Below, one piece after another: positions 49,974 to 56,940 of a stretch of DNA of 64,000 nucleotides; positions within the stretch are counted from its first letter, which is position 1, and every line of letters begins with the position of its first letter. A model generated the notes under the pieces. That model was not told the DNA's origin. It saw only the letters and a program-made list of their open reading frames with translations, and did no database searches. Source of the DNA: Pontibacillus salicampi. Lineage in GTDB: Bacteria; Bacillota; Bacilli; Bacillales; BH030062. The DNA lies in NCBI RefSeq assembly GCF_042434395.1, contig NZ_JBHLTP010000011.1, positions 1-64,000 of the forward strand. Direction: 5' to 3'. The position numbers and the translations under genes are program-made.

Positions 49974-50297
49974 ATGGATTTAAGAGTAATACTAGCTTTG
50001 TATTGCTTAGTCATTATATTAATGGTTCCAATTAGTTATGCGTACGTAACGTGGATGAAAAAACACACCCCCTACCATGCTGCTCATTTATATGTGGGGA
50101 TGTGCATTATCATTCTTGTCGGCTATATGGTAACCATTCGCTGGTTTAGCATAACTCATAAACACTCTTTAGAAATAAGCTATCAAGGCATGCTTGTTAG
50201 CTTTATCGTTTCAATCGTTAGTACTGTTGTTTATTTTCTTGTTTGTCTGTTGCCCAATCACCATAAGAAGGCCGCTTTCGCTTCCAAAGGAGGATAA
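49974..50297 (+). CDS. Small membrane protein, three spans, unknown
   Basis: 107 residues with spans near 5-27, 41-60 and 70-95, short loops and a Lys-rich C-terminus. RBS AAAGGGAG is 6 nt before the ATG. It converges on the BCCT gene; a shared terminator was split by the IS-derived element. Family not recognised. Confidence 0.7.
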   Translation: MDLRVILALYCLVIILMVPISYAYVTWMKKHTPYHAAHLYVGMCIIILVGYMVTIRWFSITHKHSLEISYQGMLVSFIVSIVSTVVYFLVCLLPNHHKKAAFASKGG

Positions 50298-50303
50298 AAG
50301 AAA

Positions 50304-50330
50304 AGGAAGAAGCCATTCCGGCTTCTTCCT
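50304..50330. repeat. 27-bp target-site duplication (left copy) and terminator
   Basis: AGGAAGAAGCC-ATTCC-GGCTTCTTCCT, an 11-bp stem 6 bp after the stop of the 49974-50297 gene. It differs from 50946-50972 at one loop base. Confidence 0.85.
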
Positions 50331-50438
50331 CAGGCTGTCGAGAAAGTCTCGACAGCCTTAATTATTTCTTTTTACTTTTATTATTCACCGCGTTAATTTG
50401 TTATAACAGTTATATATTCTCTAACGAAAGGTGATTCG

Positions 50439-50681
50439 ATGTTTCAATCCAAAAAAGAGCGTCAAAATGAAATCGAAATGGTCACGATTGAAGAGCTTGT
50501 TCCTGAAGACCATCTCCTCCGTAAAATCGATCAGTACATAGATTTCTCCTTCATTCCAGAAAAAGTGCGATCTTACTATTCCGAAGACAATAGTCGTCCC
50601 TCACTTGATCCTCTTGTATTATTCAAAAGAACTGCATGGGCTGCGTTATTGTCGCCTGCGCGGAAAAGAAAATGTGCGTGA
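50439..50681 (+). pseudogene. IS1182-family transposase, N-terminal remnant (copy B)
   Basis: 80 codons. Residues 1-65 are the conserved IS1182 transposase start (EIEMVTIEELVPEDHLLRKI then DQYIDFSFIPEKVR). At about 50628-50634 the sequence jumps to the 3' part of the gene in another frame, giving the tail TAWAALLSPARKRKCA and a stop. The ribosome site AAAGGTGATTCG ahead of the ATG and an upstream promoter-like TATATT remain, so a short peptide might still be made. Confidence 0.8.
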
Positions 50682-50751
50682 ACAGGCGTTACGGACAGCT
50701 GCCTGTCAGAACATGAAGAAGATTGCCCTTCACCTATCAAGGGTGTGTTAG
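50632..50751 (+). pseudogene. IS1182 transposase C-terminal remnant (copy B)
   Basis: In this frame the sequence reads LHGLRYCRLRGKENVREQAL then RTAACQNMKKIALHLSRVC and stop at 50751, the typical end of IS1182-family transposases. It lacks its own start. Confidence 0.75.
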
Positions 50752-50776
50752 GTGAAGGAGAGTCTTTTTCGGTGAA

Positions 50777-50895
50777 GGGCTGGCAAATACCAGGAGACTC
50801 CTGCGGAAAAACGGGCGATCCGAGACCCCCGAGTGTGGGTTTCACGAGGAGGCTCGGGCGTTCGTCCGCGGAAAGCGAGTGGTATTTGCCAGCCC
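50777..50895. repeat. 119-bp imperfect palindrome repeat, copy 3
   Basis: Near-identical to 299-417 in reverse orientation, placed 26 bp after the transposase remnant's stop and inside the element. Confidence 0.8.
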
Positions 50896-50945
50896 GCATA
50901 CATGTAAAAAGCTTGTAGGAAACAAGGGGGGTTCTCTACAAGCTG

Positions 50946-50972
50946 AGGAAGAAGCCATTGCGGCTTCTTCCT
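50946..50972. repeat. 27-bp target-site duplication (right copy) and BCCT terminator
   Basis: AGGAAGAAGCC-ATTGC-GGCTTCTTCCT, 3 bp beyond the BCCT stop codon, so it serves as terminator of that gene. Confidence 0.85.
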
Positions 50973-50975
50973 TTC

Positions 50976-52670
50976 TTATTCTCGATCATTATGTGGCTGG
51001 TCATCCTCATCTCGATCTTTATCTTTTTCTTCTTCTTCAAAATGAGCATCTACCGGCCCCTTTTGTTTTGGTTTTTTCTTCTTCTTACGACGTCTGACAC
51101 GTTCTACAATCTTTTTGTAGTTTAGTGCAAACGTCTTCGGTTCATAATGCTCCGAATTACGAATATCTCCTGACGATGCCTTCATAAAGGACCAGCCAAG
51201 CATAATCATGATAAATAGTAGTGGAAATCCACCGACTATAGCAGCAGTTTGAAGTGTACCAAGGCCTCCAAGAAACATTAATGTCAGAGGAAGTAAGCAT
51301 AAAGCAAATGCCCAAAAGAGGCGATTCCAACGAAGTGGCTCATCTTCTACTTCCTTTTGTACTACCGAAGCGAGAATGTAAGAACTTGAATCAAAGGTAG
51401 TTGCCAGGAAGATAATGGCTAGCACTGTAAAGACAAGAATCATAAACCATGCAAACGGAAGCTGTCCAATTGTTTCAATAATAGCTCTTGGTGCTCCTTG
51501 CTCATTTAGGACATTAATAACATCAAATTCTCCAGTTAACTGGAGATTCAATCCATAGTTCCCTATTATTCCGAAAAACAATAAGCTTCCAATACTTCCA
51601 TAAATAATCGTGCCCATAATCATTTGACGAATGGAACGACCTCTTGAAATTTTGGCAACGAACAACCCTACAAATGGGGCATAAACTAACCACCAAGCCC
51701 AATAGAATACTGTCCAAGATTCCGGGAAACCGGTTCGATCATACGGACCTAATCGATTATAAGGTTCTGTCCAAGTACTCATGTGAAAGAAATTATCCAA
51801 TAATAAGCCAATGCTGTTAGTAGTAGTTTCTGAAATAAATCTGGTTGGTCCTACTACAAAGACAAAGGCTAATAAGAAAATAGAAAGCCATAGATTCACA
51901 TCACTTAATACTTTAATACCCTTTCGTAATCCTGAATAGGCACTAATCGCAAATATTGCTGTGACAAGAGCAAGGATAAGGGTCTTCATTATCATATTAA
52001 CTGGTAAACCCGTTAAATAATTAATACCTTCAGCTATCATTGGAGTCCCTAGTGCAAGTGTCGTACCAGCTCCTCCTAATAAACCGAACATAAACAATAC
52101 GTCTATGAGTGTACCTAGAGGGCCATCAGCCTTATTTCCAATTAAAGGTCTTGTCGCTTCACTCACCTTTAGTACTGGTTTTTTGCGTACATAATAAAAA
52201 TAGGCCATTGGAAGCGCTGGTAAAGTGTAAATGGCCCAGGCTATTGGTCCCCAGTGGAAAATTCCATACGTACTGGACCATGCAATCGCTTCTTTTGTAC
52301 CTGGCTCTATTCCAAACGGAGGGCCTTGATAGTAATAAGCCCACTCAATGGTTCCCCAATACAGGATACTTGATCCAATCCCTGCACAGAAGAGCATCCC
52401 TGCCCAGGAGAAGTTGTTAAATTCCGGTTTTTCCCCAGCGTCTCCAAGTTTTACTCTCCCATTGTCACTAATTGCAACATAAATCAAGAAGAAGAAGATA
52501 CCTAATGCCACCAGTAAATAAAGAACACCGAAGTTAGTAGTAATAAATGAGTTAGCTACATCAACATATTCCGTTCCCTTTTCTGGAAATACGACAAGTG
52601 GGACCACAATAATCAGTAACAGGATAAATGCCCCTAAAAAGGTCGGCCAATCAATCAGGCGATTTTTCAT
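50976..52670 (-). CDS. BCCT-family osmolyte transporter (glycine betaine type)
   Basis: 564 residues, 12 membrane spans. The family marks are GIGSSILYWGTIEWAYYYQG (~95-114), the glycine-rich GLLGGAGTTLALGTPMI (~195-211) and, in span 8, WTVFYWAWWLVYAPFVGLFV with the Trp cage of betaine binding, followed by AKISRGRSIRQ. The last ~50 residues are highly charged (RRRKKKKKPKQK, then Asp/Glu-rich). It imports compatible solutes with sodium to counter osmotic stress. RBS AAAGGAGC precedes the ATG. Whether it is OpuD/BetL-like for betaine or takes choline or carnitine is open. Confidence 0.9.
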   Translation of the reverse strand: MKNRLIDWPTFLGAFILLLIIVVPLVVFPEKGTEYVDVANSFITTNFGVLYLLVALGIFFFLIYVAISDNGRVKLGDAGEKPEFNNFSWAGMLFCAGIGSSILYWGTIEWAYYYQGPPFGIEPGTKEAIAWSSTYGIFHWGPIAWAIYTLPALPMAYFYYVRKKPVLKVSEATRPLIGNKADGPLGTLIDVLFMFGLLGGAGTTLALGTPMIAEGINYLTGLPVNMIMKTLILALVTAIFAISAYSGLRKGIKVLSDVNLWLSIFLLAFVFVVGPTRFISETTTNSIGLLLDNFFHMSTWTEPYNRLGPYDRTGFPESWTVFYWAWWLVYAPFVGLFVAKISRGRSIRQMIMGTIIYGSIGSLLFFGIIGNYGLNLQLTGEFDVINVLNEQGAPRAIIETIGQLPFAWFMILVFTVLAIIFLATTFDSSSYILASVVQKEVEDEPLRWNRLFWAFALCLLPLTLMFLGGLGTLQTAAIVGGFPLLFIMIMLGWSFMKASSGDIRNSEHYEPKTFALNYKKIVERVRRRKKKKKPKQKGPVDAHFEEEEKDKDRDEDDQPHNDRE

Positions 52671-52762
52671 GATGCTAAGCTCCTTTTCTTGTTAACTTTC
52701 AAGTAATCAATACTTTTATCTTTAGCAAGAAAGGTTTTTTTATGCTTTGCAATATAACGCAA

Positions 52763-52791
52763 TAAAGCCTCCTCATATGAGGAGGCTTTTA
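52763..52791. terminator. Terminator of the nitroreductase gene
   Basis: AAAGCCTCCTCAT / ATGAGGAGGCTTT, a continuous palindrome with short loop and T-run on the plus side; TTTATTGC on the minus side. Confidence 0.75.
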
Positions 52792-52801
52792 CTGTCTTTA
52801 T

Positions 52802-53377
52802 TTATTCGAATATATCTAGTTTTTCTGACACGCTCGTTCTTGGCTTAGCTTTTGGAATTTTATAGGGACGCCCAATATGAAGAATACCGACAATTTTTTT
52901 TGATTCATTAATGTTCATGGCACGAAGAAACTCTGGATCTTTAATATATGGATTGGTTTTCCAAACCATTCCAATTCCTTGTTCCCATGCTAGGAGCTGA
53001 AGATTTTGTATGAACGCCGAGGTGGCAGCAAAATCCTCTTCCCACACTTTTTCTTGTTCAGACTGCTCCATCGTTACGATAAGATGCATAGCCGGATCCA
53101 GGATTAATTTTTTTAGCTGCTCCTGCTTCTTTTCCACTACTTCTTTCTCTAACCCTGATAGAATATCTAAACGTTCATAACTTTTTACAATTTCTTGATA
53201 GAGAGTATCTTTCGCTCCATCACGAATTAATGTAAAAGACCACGGCTCTCTTTCCTTATGGTTCGGAGCATAAACAGCTACTTCCATTAACGAAATAAGC
53301 TCTGCTGTTGATATATCCTCTTGTGTAAATTTTCGTATGGTTCTTCTATGTTGAACTATTTCCTGTAATGAGGTCAT
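52802..53377 (-). CDS. Nitroreductase-family flavoprotein with Fur box
   Basis: 191 residues from ATG 53377; the longer frame lacks homology. FMN-binding fold: IVQHRRTIRKFTQEDIS near the start supplies the Arg-rich phosphate contacts, then APNHKEREPWSFTLIRD, and LQLLAWEQGIGMVWKT near 135-150, ending GILHIGRPYKIP. Such enzymes reduce nitro compounds, quinones or flavins with NAD(P)H. A near-perfect Fur box lies 65 bp upstream, so expression should rise in low iron; a flavin or ferric-chelate reductase role is an inference from that. Confidence 0.87.
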   Translation of the reverse strand: MTSLQEIVQHRRTIRKFTQEDISTAELISLMEVAVYAPNHKEREPWSFTLIRDGAKDTLYQEIVKSYERLDILSGLEKEVVEKKQEQLKKLILDPAMHLIVTMEQSEQEKVWEEDFAATSAFIQNLQLLAWEQGIGMVWKTNPYIKDPEFLRAMNINESKKIVGILHIGRPYKIPKAKPRTSVSEKLDIFE

Positions 53378-53442
53378 CCTATCCTTCTCCCTTTTTCTTT
53401 TAGCTATCTTAATAGTACGAAAGATGATACCCAATAGTCAAT

Positions 53443-53461
53443 GATAATAATTATCATTATC
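53443..53461. promoter_or_regulatory. Fur box
   Basis: GATAATAATTATCATTATC matches the classical 19-bp consensus at 18 positions. It lies between the divergent nitroreductase and 3D-domain genes, closer to the former. Confidence 0.9.
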
Positions 53462-53621
53462 ATAATTTCCGTTTCCCTTTACACACTTGTATAGACATGT
53501 TAACTTACGGCGTAGACTTTCATTAAACGCCTCCCTTATAAAAGATTACATACCATTTGGCCCTTGATAATCTAACTGTAAATGGCCGCAGAATGGATTA
53601 CCTGTATAAGGAGGAGCATGT

Positions 53622-54146
53622 ATGATTCGTTTCCATCGTATGACAATTGGCATTATTGCATTTATTGGATATATTGGTTTGTTTACTATGCATACCGAAG
53701 CACTAGAAAAGAATACAGAAATGACTGGACCGCCACAAGAAGAGAGGGCTACGAGCGCTGCTGAAAAGGATGTATCCCTTAAAAAGAAAACTGAACTATT
53801 CCAACCTAATAACTCATCCTCCAACCAGCAGCAGCAAAATGAACAGAACCGGACAATACAAATGGAAGCAACAGCCTATACTGCTCATTGTGAAGGCTGC
53901 AGCGGTATAACAAAGACCGGTATTAATCTGTTAGAAAACCCTAATAAGAAGGTAGTTGCTGTTGATCCTAATACAATACCCTTAGGCTCTATTGTGCATG
54001 TGGAAGGGTACGGACGAGCCATTGCTGGCGACATTGGCAGTGCCATTCAAGGAAATCGCATTGATGTGTTCCTTAACAACCAAGCAGATGCACTAGACTT
54101 TGGACGTCGTCATGATGTCAAAGTGACCATATTAGAGGAAGCATAA
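53622..54146 (+). CDS. 3D-domain secreted protein (YocH-like)
   Basis: 174 residues. N-terminal membrane signal (~8-28), a Gln/Asn-rich linker (~60-78), then the 3D domain (~80-172). MEATAYTAHCEGCSGITKTG, VAVDPNTIPLGSIVHVEGYG and AGDIGSAIQGNRIDVF hold the three conserved Asp residues. This lytic-transglycosylase-related fold cuts or binds peptidoglycan. There are no LysM repeats, unlike B. subtilis YocH. RBS AAGGAGGAG is present. A paralogue lies 0.9 kb downstream with the convergent CtaG-like gene between. Confidence 0.88.
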   Translation: MIRFHRMTIGIIAFIGYIGLFTMHTEALEKNTEMTGPPQEERATSAAEKDVSLKKKTELFQPNNSSSNQQQQNEQNRTIQMEATAYTAHCEGCSGITKTGINLLENPNKKVVAVDPNTIPLGSIVHVEGYGRAIAGDIGSAIQGNRIDVFLNNQADALDFGRRHDVKVTILEEA

Positions 54147-54162
54147 GAGATAGCGGGGCCAC

Positions 54163-54795
54163 TTAGCTTAGTTGGTCCCGTTTTTCCTTTCTGTACCCTT
54201 TCCATCCGATGAGAGCACCTTTATGTCCAATCAGCATAATGAAAGCCGCAAGAAACTGATCCATAACAGGATCCATCAAAAATATAGAAGATGCTTCTAT
54301 GCTGCCCATATCTGCCGGTACACATATGGCTGCCATTTGAACCGCTACAATTTGATGGGCCGGCTTTATCACAATATCTACTAGTAATAGCAGACACGCT
54401 GGCAGTAATACGAGTACACTTCTAGTTATAAATGCAGGAGACGTAACAGCAGGATTTACCCACAAATATGGTCTCCACATATCAATTGCTAACAGAAGCA
54501 TCACTCCCATCATCAATGAATGAAAAGGAAGAGTAGCATCCATAAACGCTAATGGAGTATGTAATAAAGCTAATAGTGTTGAAAATAACACCATGCTGTA
54601 GGTAGAAGAAATGGGAAGAACACGAGAAAGGAAGCGAGCTAATTGTATAGGGACCAAGCTTAGCAAGAATGGTGGAAGAACAAAATATAGAAGCGTCATT
54701 TCTAACATTTGATACAGAAACACATACGTATAGTGATCCTCAAAAAGCAGAAGTACATAGAGAGCACCTGCGAGAACACTTCCTCCATACCTCAC
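54163..54795 (-). CDS. CtaG-like membrane protein, N-terminally short
   Basis: 210 residues, about six spans. QMLEMTLLYFVLPPFLLSLV, AIDMWRPYLWVNP and MAAICVPADMGS align by eye with the second half of CtaG cytochrome-oxidase assembly factors (about 300 residues), but the first ~80 residues of CtaG are missing. The annotated start is GTG without a clear site. A strong GGAGGGGGGGGAGC lies in frame with an ATT codon 21 bp upstream of the GTG, next to a run of eight G. A rare start codon or a base error in the homopolymer are both possible. Confidence 0.6.
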   Translation of the reverse strand: MRYGGSVLAGALYVLLLFEDHYTYVFLYQMLEMTLLYFVLPPFLLSLVPIQLARFLSRVLPISSTYSMVLFSTLLALLHTPLAFMDATLPFHSLMMGVMLLLAIDMWRPYLWVNPAVTSPAFITRSVLVLLPACLLLLVDIVIKPAHQIVAVQMAAICVPADMGSIEASSIFLMDPVMDQFLAAFIMLIGHKGALIGWKGYRKEKRDQLS

Positions 54796-54987
54796 ACCTT
54801 GGACGCTGATAATGCTCCCCCCCCTCCGTATGCTTTACCTCATCTAATGCAACATATGTAGGTCTTTTCTTTCCTAGACCCCTCTTTACGTTCCACGCCT
54901 ACAAAATTGGTATGTATTTCATTTATTATGACAGCAGAGAGACAATACTGCTTATTTTTGTAACATATGTAATGATTGTCTTACTTT

Positions 54988-55004
54988 TGTTGTCAATTTG
55001 TTAC
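54988..55004 (+). promoter_or_regulatory. WalR-box-like site upstream of the second 3D gene
   Basis: TGTTGT-N5-TGTTAC agrees with TGTWAH-N5-TGTWAH at 11 of 12 positions. An extended -10 TGCTATAAT follows at about 55034-55042. B. subtilis yocH is a WalR target. Confidence 0.5.
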
Positions 55005-55069
55005 CCTCCTATTATGGGAATAGGCGAATAGGCTTGCTATAATCGTCTCAGAAGATAGGAGGAGCTGCC

Positions 55070-55621
55070 ATGAAGAAAATGTTAATGACGTGCGTTGCTA
55101 CTGTTCTATTGGGCCTAGGCTTTGGAGGGTTTTCCTTTTATAAGCAGCAGGAAGTACATGCAGAAACTACCGATGCTGGAAATAAAAAGCATGGTAAAGA
55201 AGTTAGCAGGAAAGATACCACATTACAAACTAAAACTAACGAATCCACTTATTTTGATACCCATACATCTGTAACACATGCCACTTCCAAAAAAGGACAA
55301 GCGGCAGGAGATAAGCACGAAATGACTGGAAACAAAACACTCACTATGGAAGCTACAGCATACACCGCAAGCTGTGAAGGATGCAGCGGTATTACTCGCA
55401 CAGGAATTAACCTGCTAGCAAACCCAGATAAAAAAGTAATTGCCGTGGATCCTGATGTTATCCCACTTGGATCAAAAGTTCATGTAGAAGGATATGGAAC
55501 TGCCATCGCAGGAGATATTGGAAGTGACATACAAGGGAACCGCATTGATATCTTCATTCCAAAAAGACAGGATGCCTTGGAATTCGGTCGCAAACCAGTG
55601 AAAGTTGAAATTATATCGTAA
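55070..55621 (+). CDS. 3D-domain secreted protein (YocH-like), paralogue
   Basis: 183 residues. Signal peptide ~1-30 (cut near VHAET), a Lys/Thr/Ser-rich linker ~31-92 and a 3D domain ~93-183. MEATAYTASCEGCSGITRTG, IAVDPDVIPLGSKVHVEGYG and AGDIGSDIQGNRIDIF differ at few positions from the 53622 paralogue. It probably remodels peptidoglycan. RBS AGGAGGAG is 5 nt before the ATG. The WalR-like box upstream would tie it to wall homeostasis. Confidence 0.9.
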   Translation: MKKMLMTCVATVLLGLGFGGFSFYKQQEVHAETTDAGNKKHGKEVSRKDTTLQTKTNESTYFDTHTSVTHATSKKGQAAGDKHEMTGNKTLTMEATAYTASCEGCSGITRTGINLLANPDKKVIAVDPDVIPLGSKVHVEGYGTAIAGDIGSDIQGNRIDIFIPKRQDALEFGRKPVKVEIIS

Positions 55622-55728
55622 ATATGATTCGTGAAGCTGCCTCCATGTTCAGGCAGCTTTTTCACTTTTAATACATATTCCCACCCCCTCCTACACAATA
55701 TAGGCAAAAGAGGATTGGAGGGGGTGGA

Positions 55729-56067
55729 ATGATGAAACATATAAGCTTTTCTCTACTATGCGTTTTGTTCGTAGGCTGGACACCTATCGTACCCTTGATG
55801 GATTCTAGTACCGTACACGCCGAACAAACAAATCCATCTTACGTGAAGTGGGCAAGAATTGCTGTAGATGAAACAAAGGAAAAATACCCAAATGCTCGCA
55901 TGAAAGATTTTCTACATTTAGGGAAAGAAACTCAAGGTGATAACACGATCGAGAAATTCAAGCTGAGTATGCAAGAAGGTGACAAGTCTTTTATTCTGTA
56001 TGTAAATGTAGCATATAATACAAAAGGTAATACGTTGAATGAAGTAACATTTGAAGAAGAACAATAA
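55729..56067 (+). CDS. Secreted DUF3889 protein (YqzG-like)
   Basis: 112 residues. Signal peptide ~1-31 (TVHAEQ), then a small domain with YVKWARIAVDETKEKYPNAR and IEKFKLSMQEGDKSFILYVN, ending in a FEEEQ tail. This order follows B. subtilis YqzG/YhcN-size secreted proteins of DUF3889. GGAGGGGGTGGA precedes two consecutive ATG codons; the first is used here. Function unknown; localisation outside the membrane or in the spore coat is possible. Confidence 0.75.
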   Translation: MMKHISFSLLCVLFVGWTPIVPLMDSSTVHAEQTNPSYVKWARIAVDETKEKYPNARMKDFLHLGKETQGDNTIEKFKLSMQEGDKSFILYVNVAYNTKGNTLNEVTFEEEQ

Positions 56068-56077
56068 TTTCTACCCT

Positions 56078-56110
56078 TCCTGACAGGATTTATTCCTTCA
56101 GGATTTTTTA
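56078..56110 (+). terminator. Intrinsic terminator
   Basis: CCTGACAGGA / TCCTTCAGG stem with one bulge and six T. Confidence 0.7.
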
Positions 56111-56191
56111 TGTTTGGAAGAGTATATTTCCTACTTAAAAAATGTAAAAGAATATCGAGATGTTGTAGCATCACACGATTAAGGAAGTCCT

Positions 56192-56638
56192 TCATTTTAA
56201 AGAAATATGATAATAGGCTTCCCTATCGTATTGCCGATAGGCTAAATCTACCTTGTTGATATTCTCTGTTGGCTCCTCTATCTGATAATAATCAATTGCT
56301 TTTCGAATAAACCGATTGTTCACCCTTCTCCCTTTTTCGGAATAAAGCAGCTTGCCACTATCCAGGCGGATGGTAAATTCCACGTCATATAAAGCTTGAA
56401 GCGGGTTCCAGGAGGAAGTTGTGTAGCGAACCGCTGCCTCTGTTTCATTAATCCCAATCTGCTTCACTGTAATGTATTGTCCATCCACCTTTTTTGTTTC
56501 ATCCACTGTAATAAGCTGCTCATATTGTTCTTGATCTAATGACTGGTTTTGGAAGTACACAAAATATAAGGACTGGACTACATATCCTATACATACGAAT
56601 GCAGCTAGTGAACCAACTAGTACTATAGCCTTTTTCAT
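56192..56638 (-). CDS. Membrane-anchored small protein, unknown
   Basis: 148 residues from ATG 56638 (AGGAGG 6 nt upstream). A single N-terminal span (KKAIVLVGSLAAFVCIGYVV) is followed by an extracytoplasmic domain of beta character with many Tyr and acidic residues. A Cys at residue 15 is not in a clear lipobox. It is divergent from hutH but shows no relation to histidine use. Family not recognised. Confidence 0.7.
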   Translation of the reverse strand: MKKAIVLVGSLAAFVCIGYVVQSLYFVYFQNQSLDQEQYEQLITVDETKKVDGQYITVKQIGINETEAAVRYTTSSWNPLQALYDVEFTIRLDSGKLLYSEKGRRVNNRFIRKAIDYYQIEEPTENINKVDLAYRQYDREAYYHISLK

Positions 56639-56852
56639 TCTATTCCTCCTTCCGACAAAAATTTCTATATTTATCATACCATTTTCCCTTTTTATCGTGG
56701 AGAAATATTTCCTTGTTATCCCTTCCTGCTCATTTCTCCCTAACCTTTAGGAAAGTAGTGTATTAGCGGCTTATCATAGTTCATTGCGCCTTCTTTTCAA
56801 CACGCATACAATACAAATAACATTACTTATTATCAATACTTCATCTCACGAA

Positions 56853-56865
56853 ATGAACGTTTCAT
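56853..56865. promoter_or_regulatory. Palindrome in the hut promoter/leader region
   Basis: ATGAACGTTTCAT, ATGAA / TTCAT arms. Related to but not matching a CcpA cre consensus; candidate operator. Confidence 0.35.
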
Positions 56866-56870
56866 ACACG

Positions 56871-56913
56871 ACAACAATGGCTCCTATCTGTCTCTTGCTA
56901 TTGTTGTTTTTTT
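56871..56913 (+). terminator. Leader terminator (attenuator) ahead of hutH
   Basis: ACAACAATGGC / GCTATTGTTGT, an 11-bp stem with one G-U pair, then seven T, only 28 bp before the hutH start. It would stop transcription unless antiterminated, as HutP does for B. subtilis hut. No hutP gene is in this window. Confidence 0.75.
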
Positions 56914-56940
56914 ACGCCAAAGGTAAAGGAGAGTGTGTAT

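Larger units (their letters stand above)
50331..50945 (+). mobile_element. 615-bp non-autonomous IS1182-family derivative, copy B
   Basis: Same length and order as copy A, opposite orientation. The left end is CAGGCTGTCGAGAAA and includes a 12-bp stem hairpin (50332-50358); the right end read inward is CAGCTTGTAGAGAA with a 9-bp stem hairpin (50910-50944). It is flanked by the 27-bp duplication. The few differences from copy A (for example ATT/GTT and CGA/TGA codons) suggest fairly recent spread of one deleted element. Confidence 0.85.

Noticed and set aside
56853..56865. CcpA cre site before hut
   Set aside because: The palindrome lacks the required core spacing of the cre consensus; kept only as a weak operator candidate.
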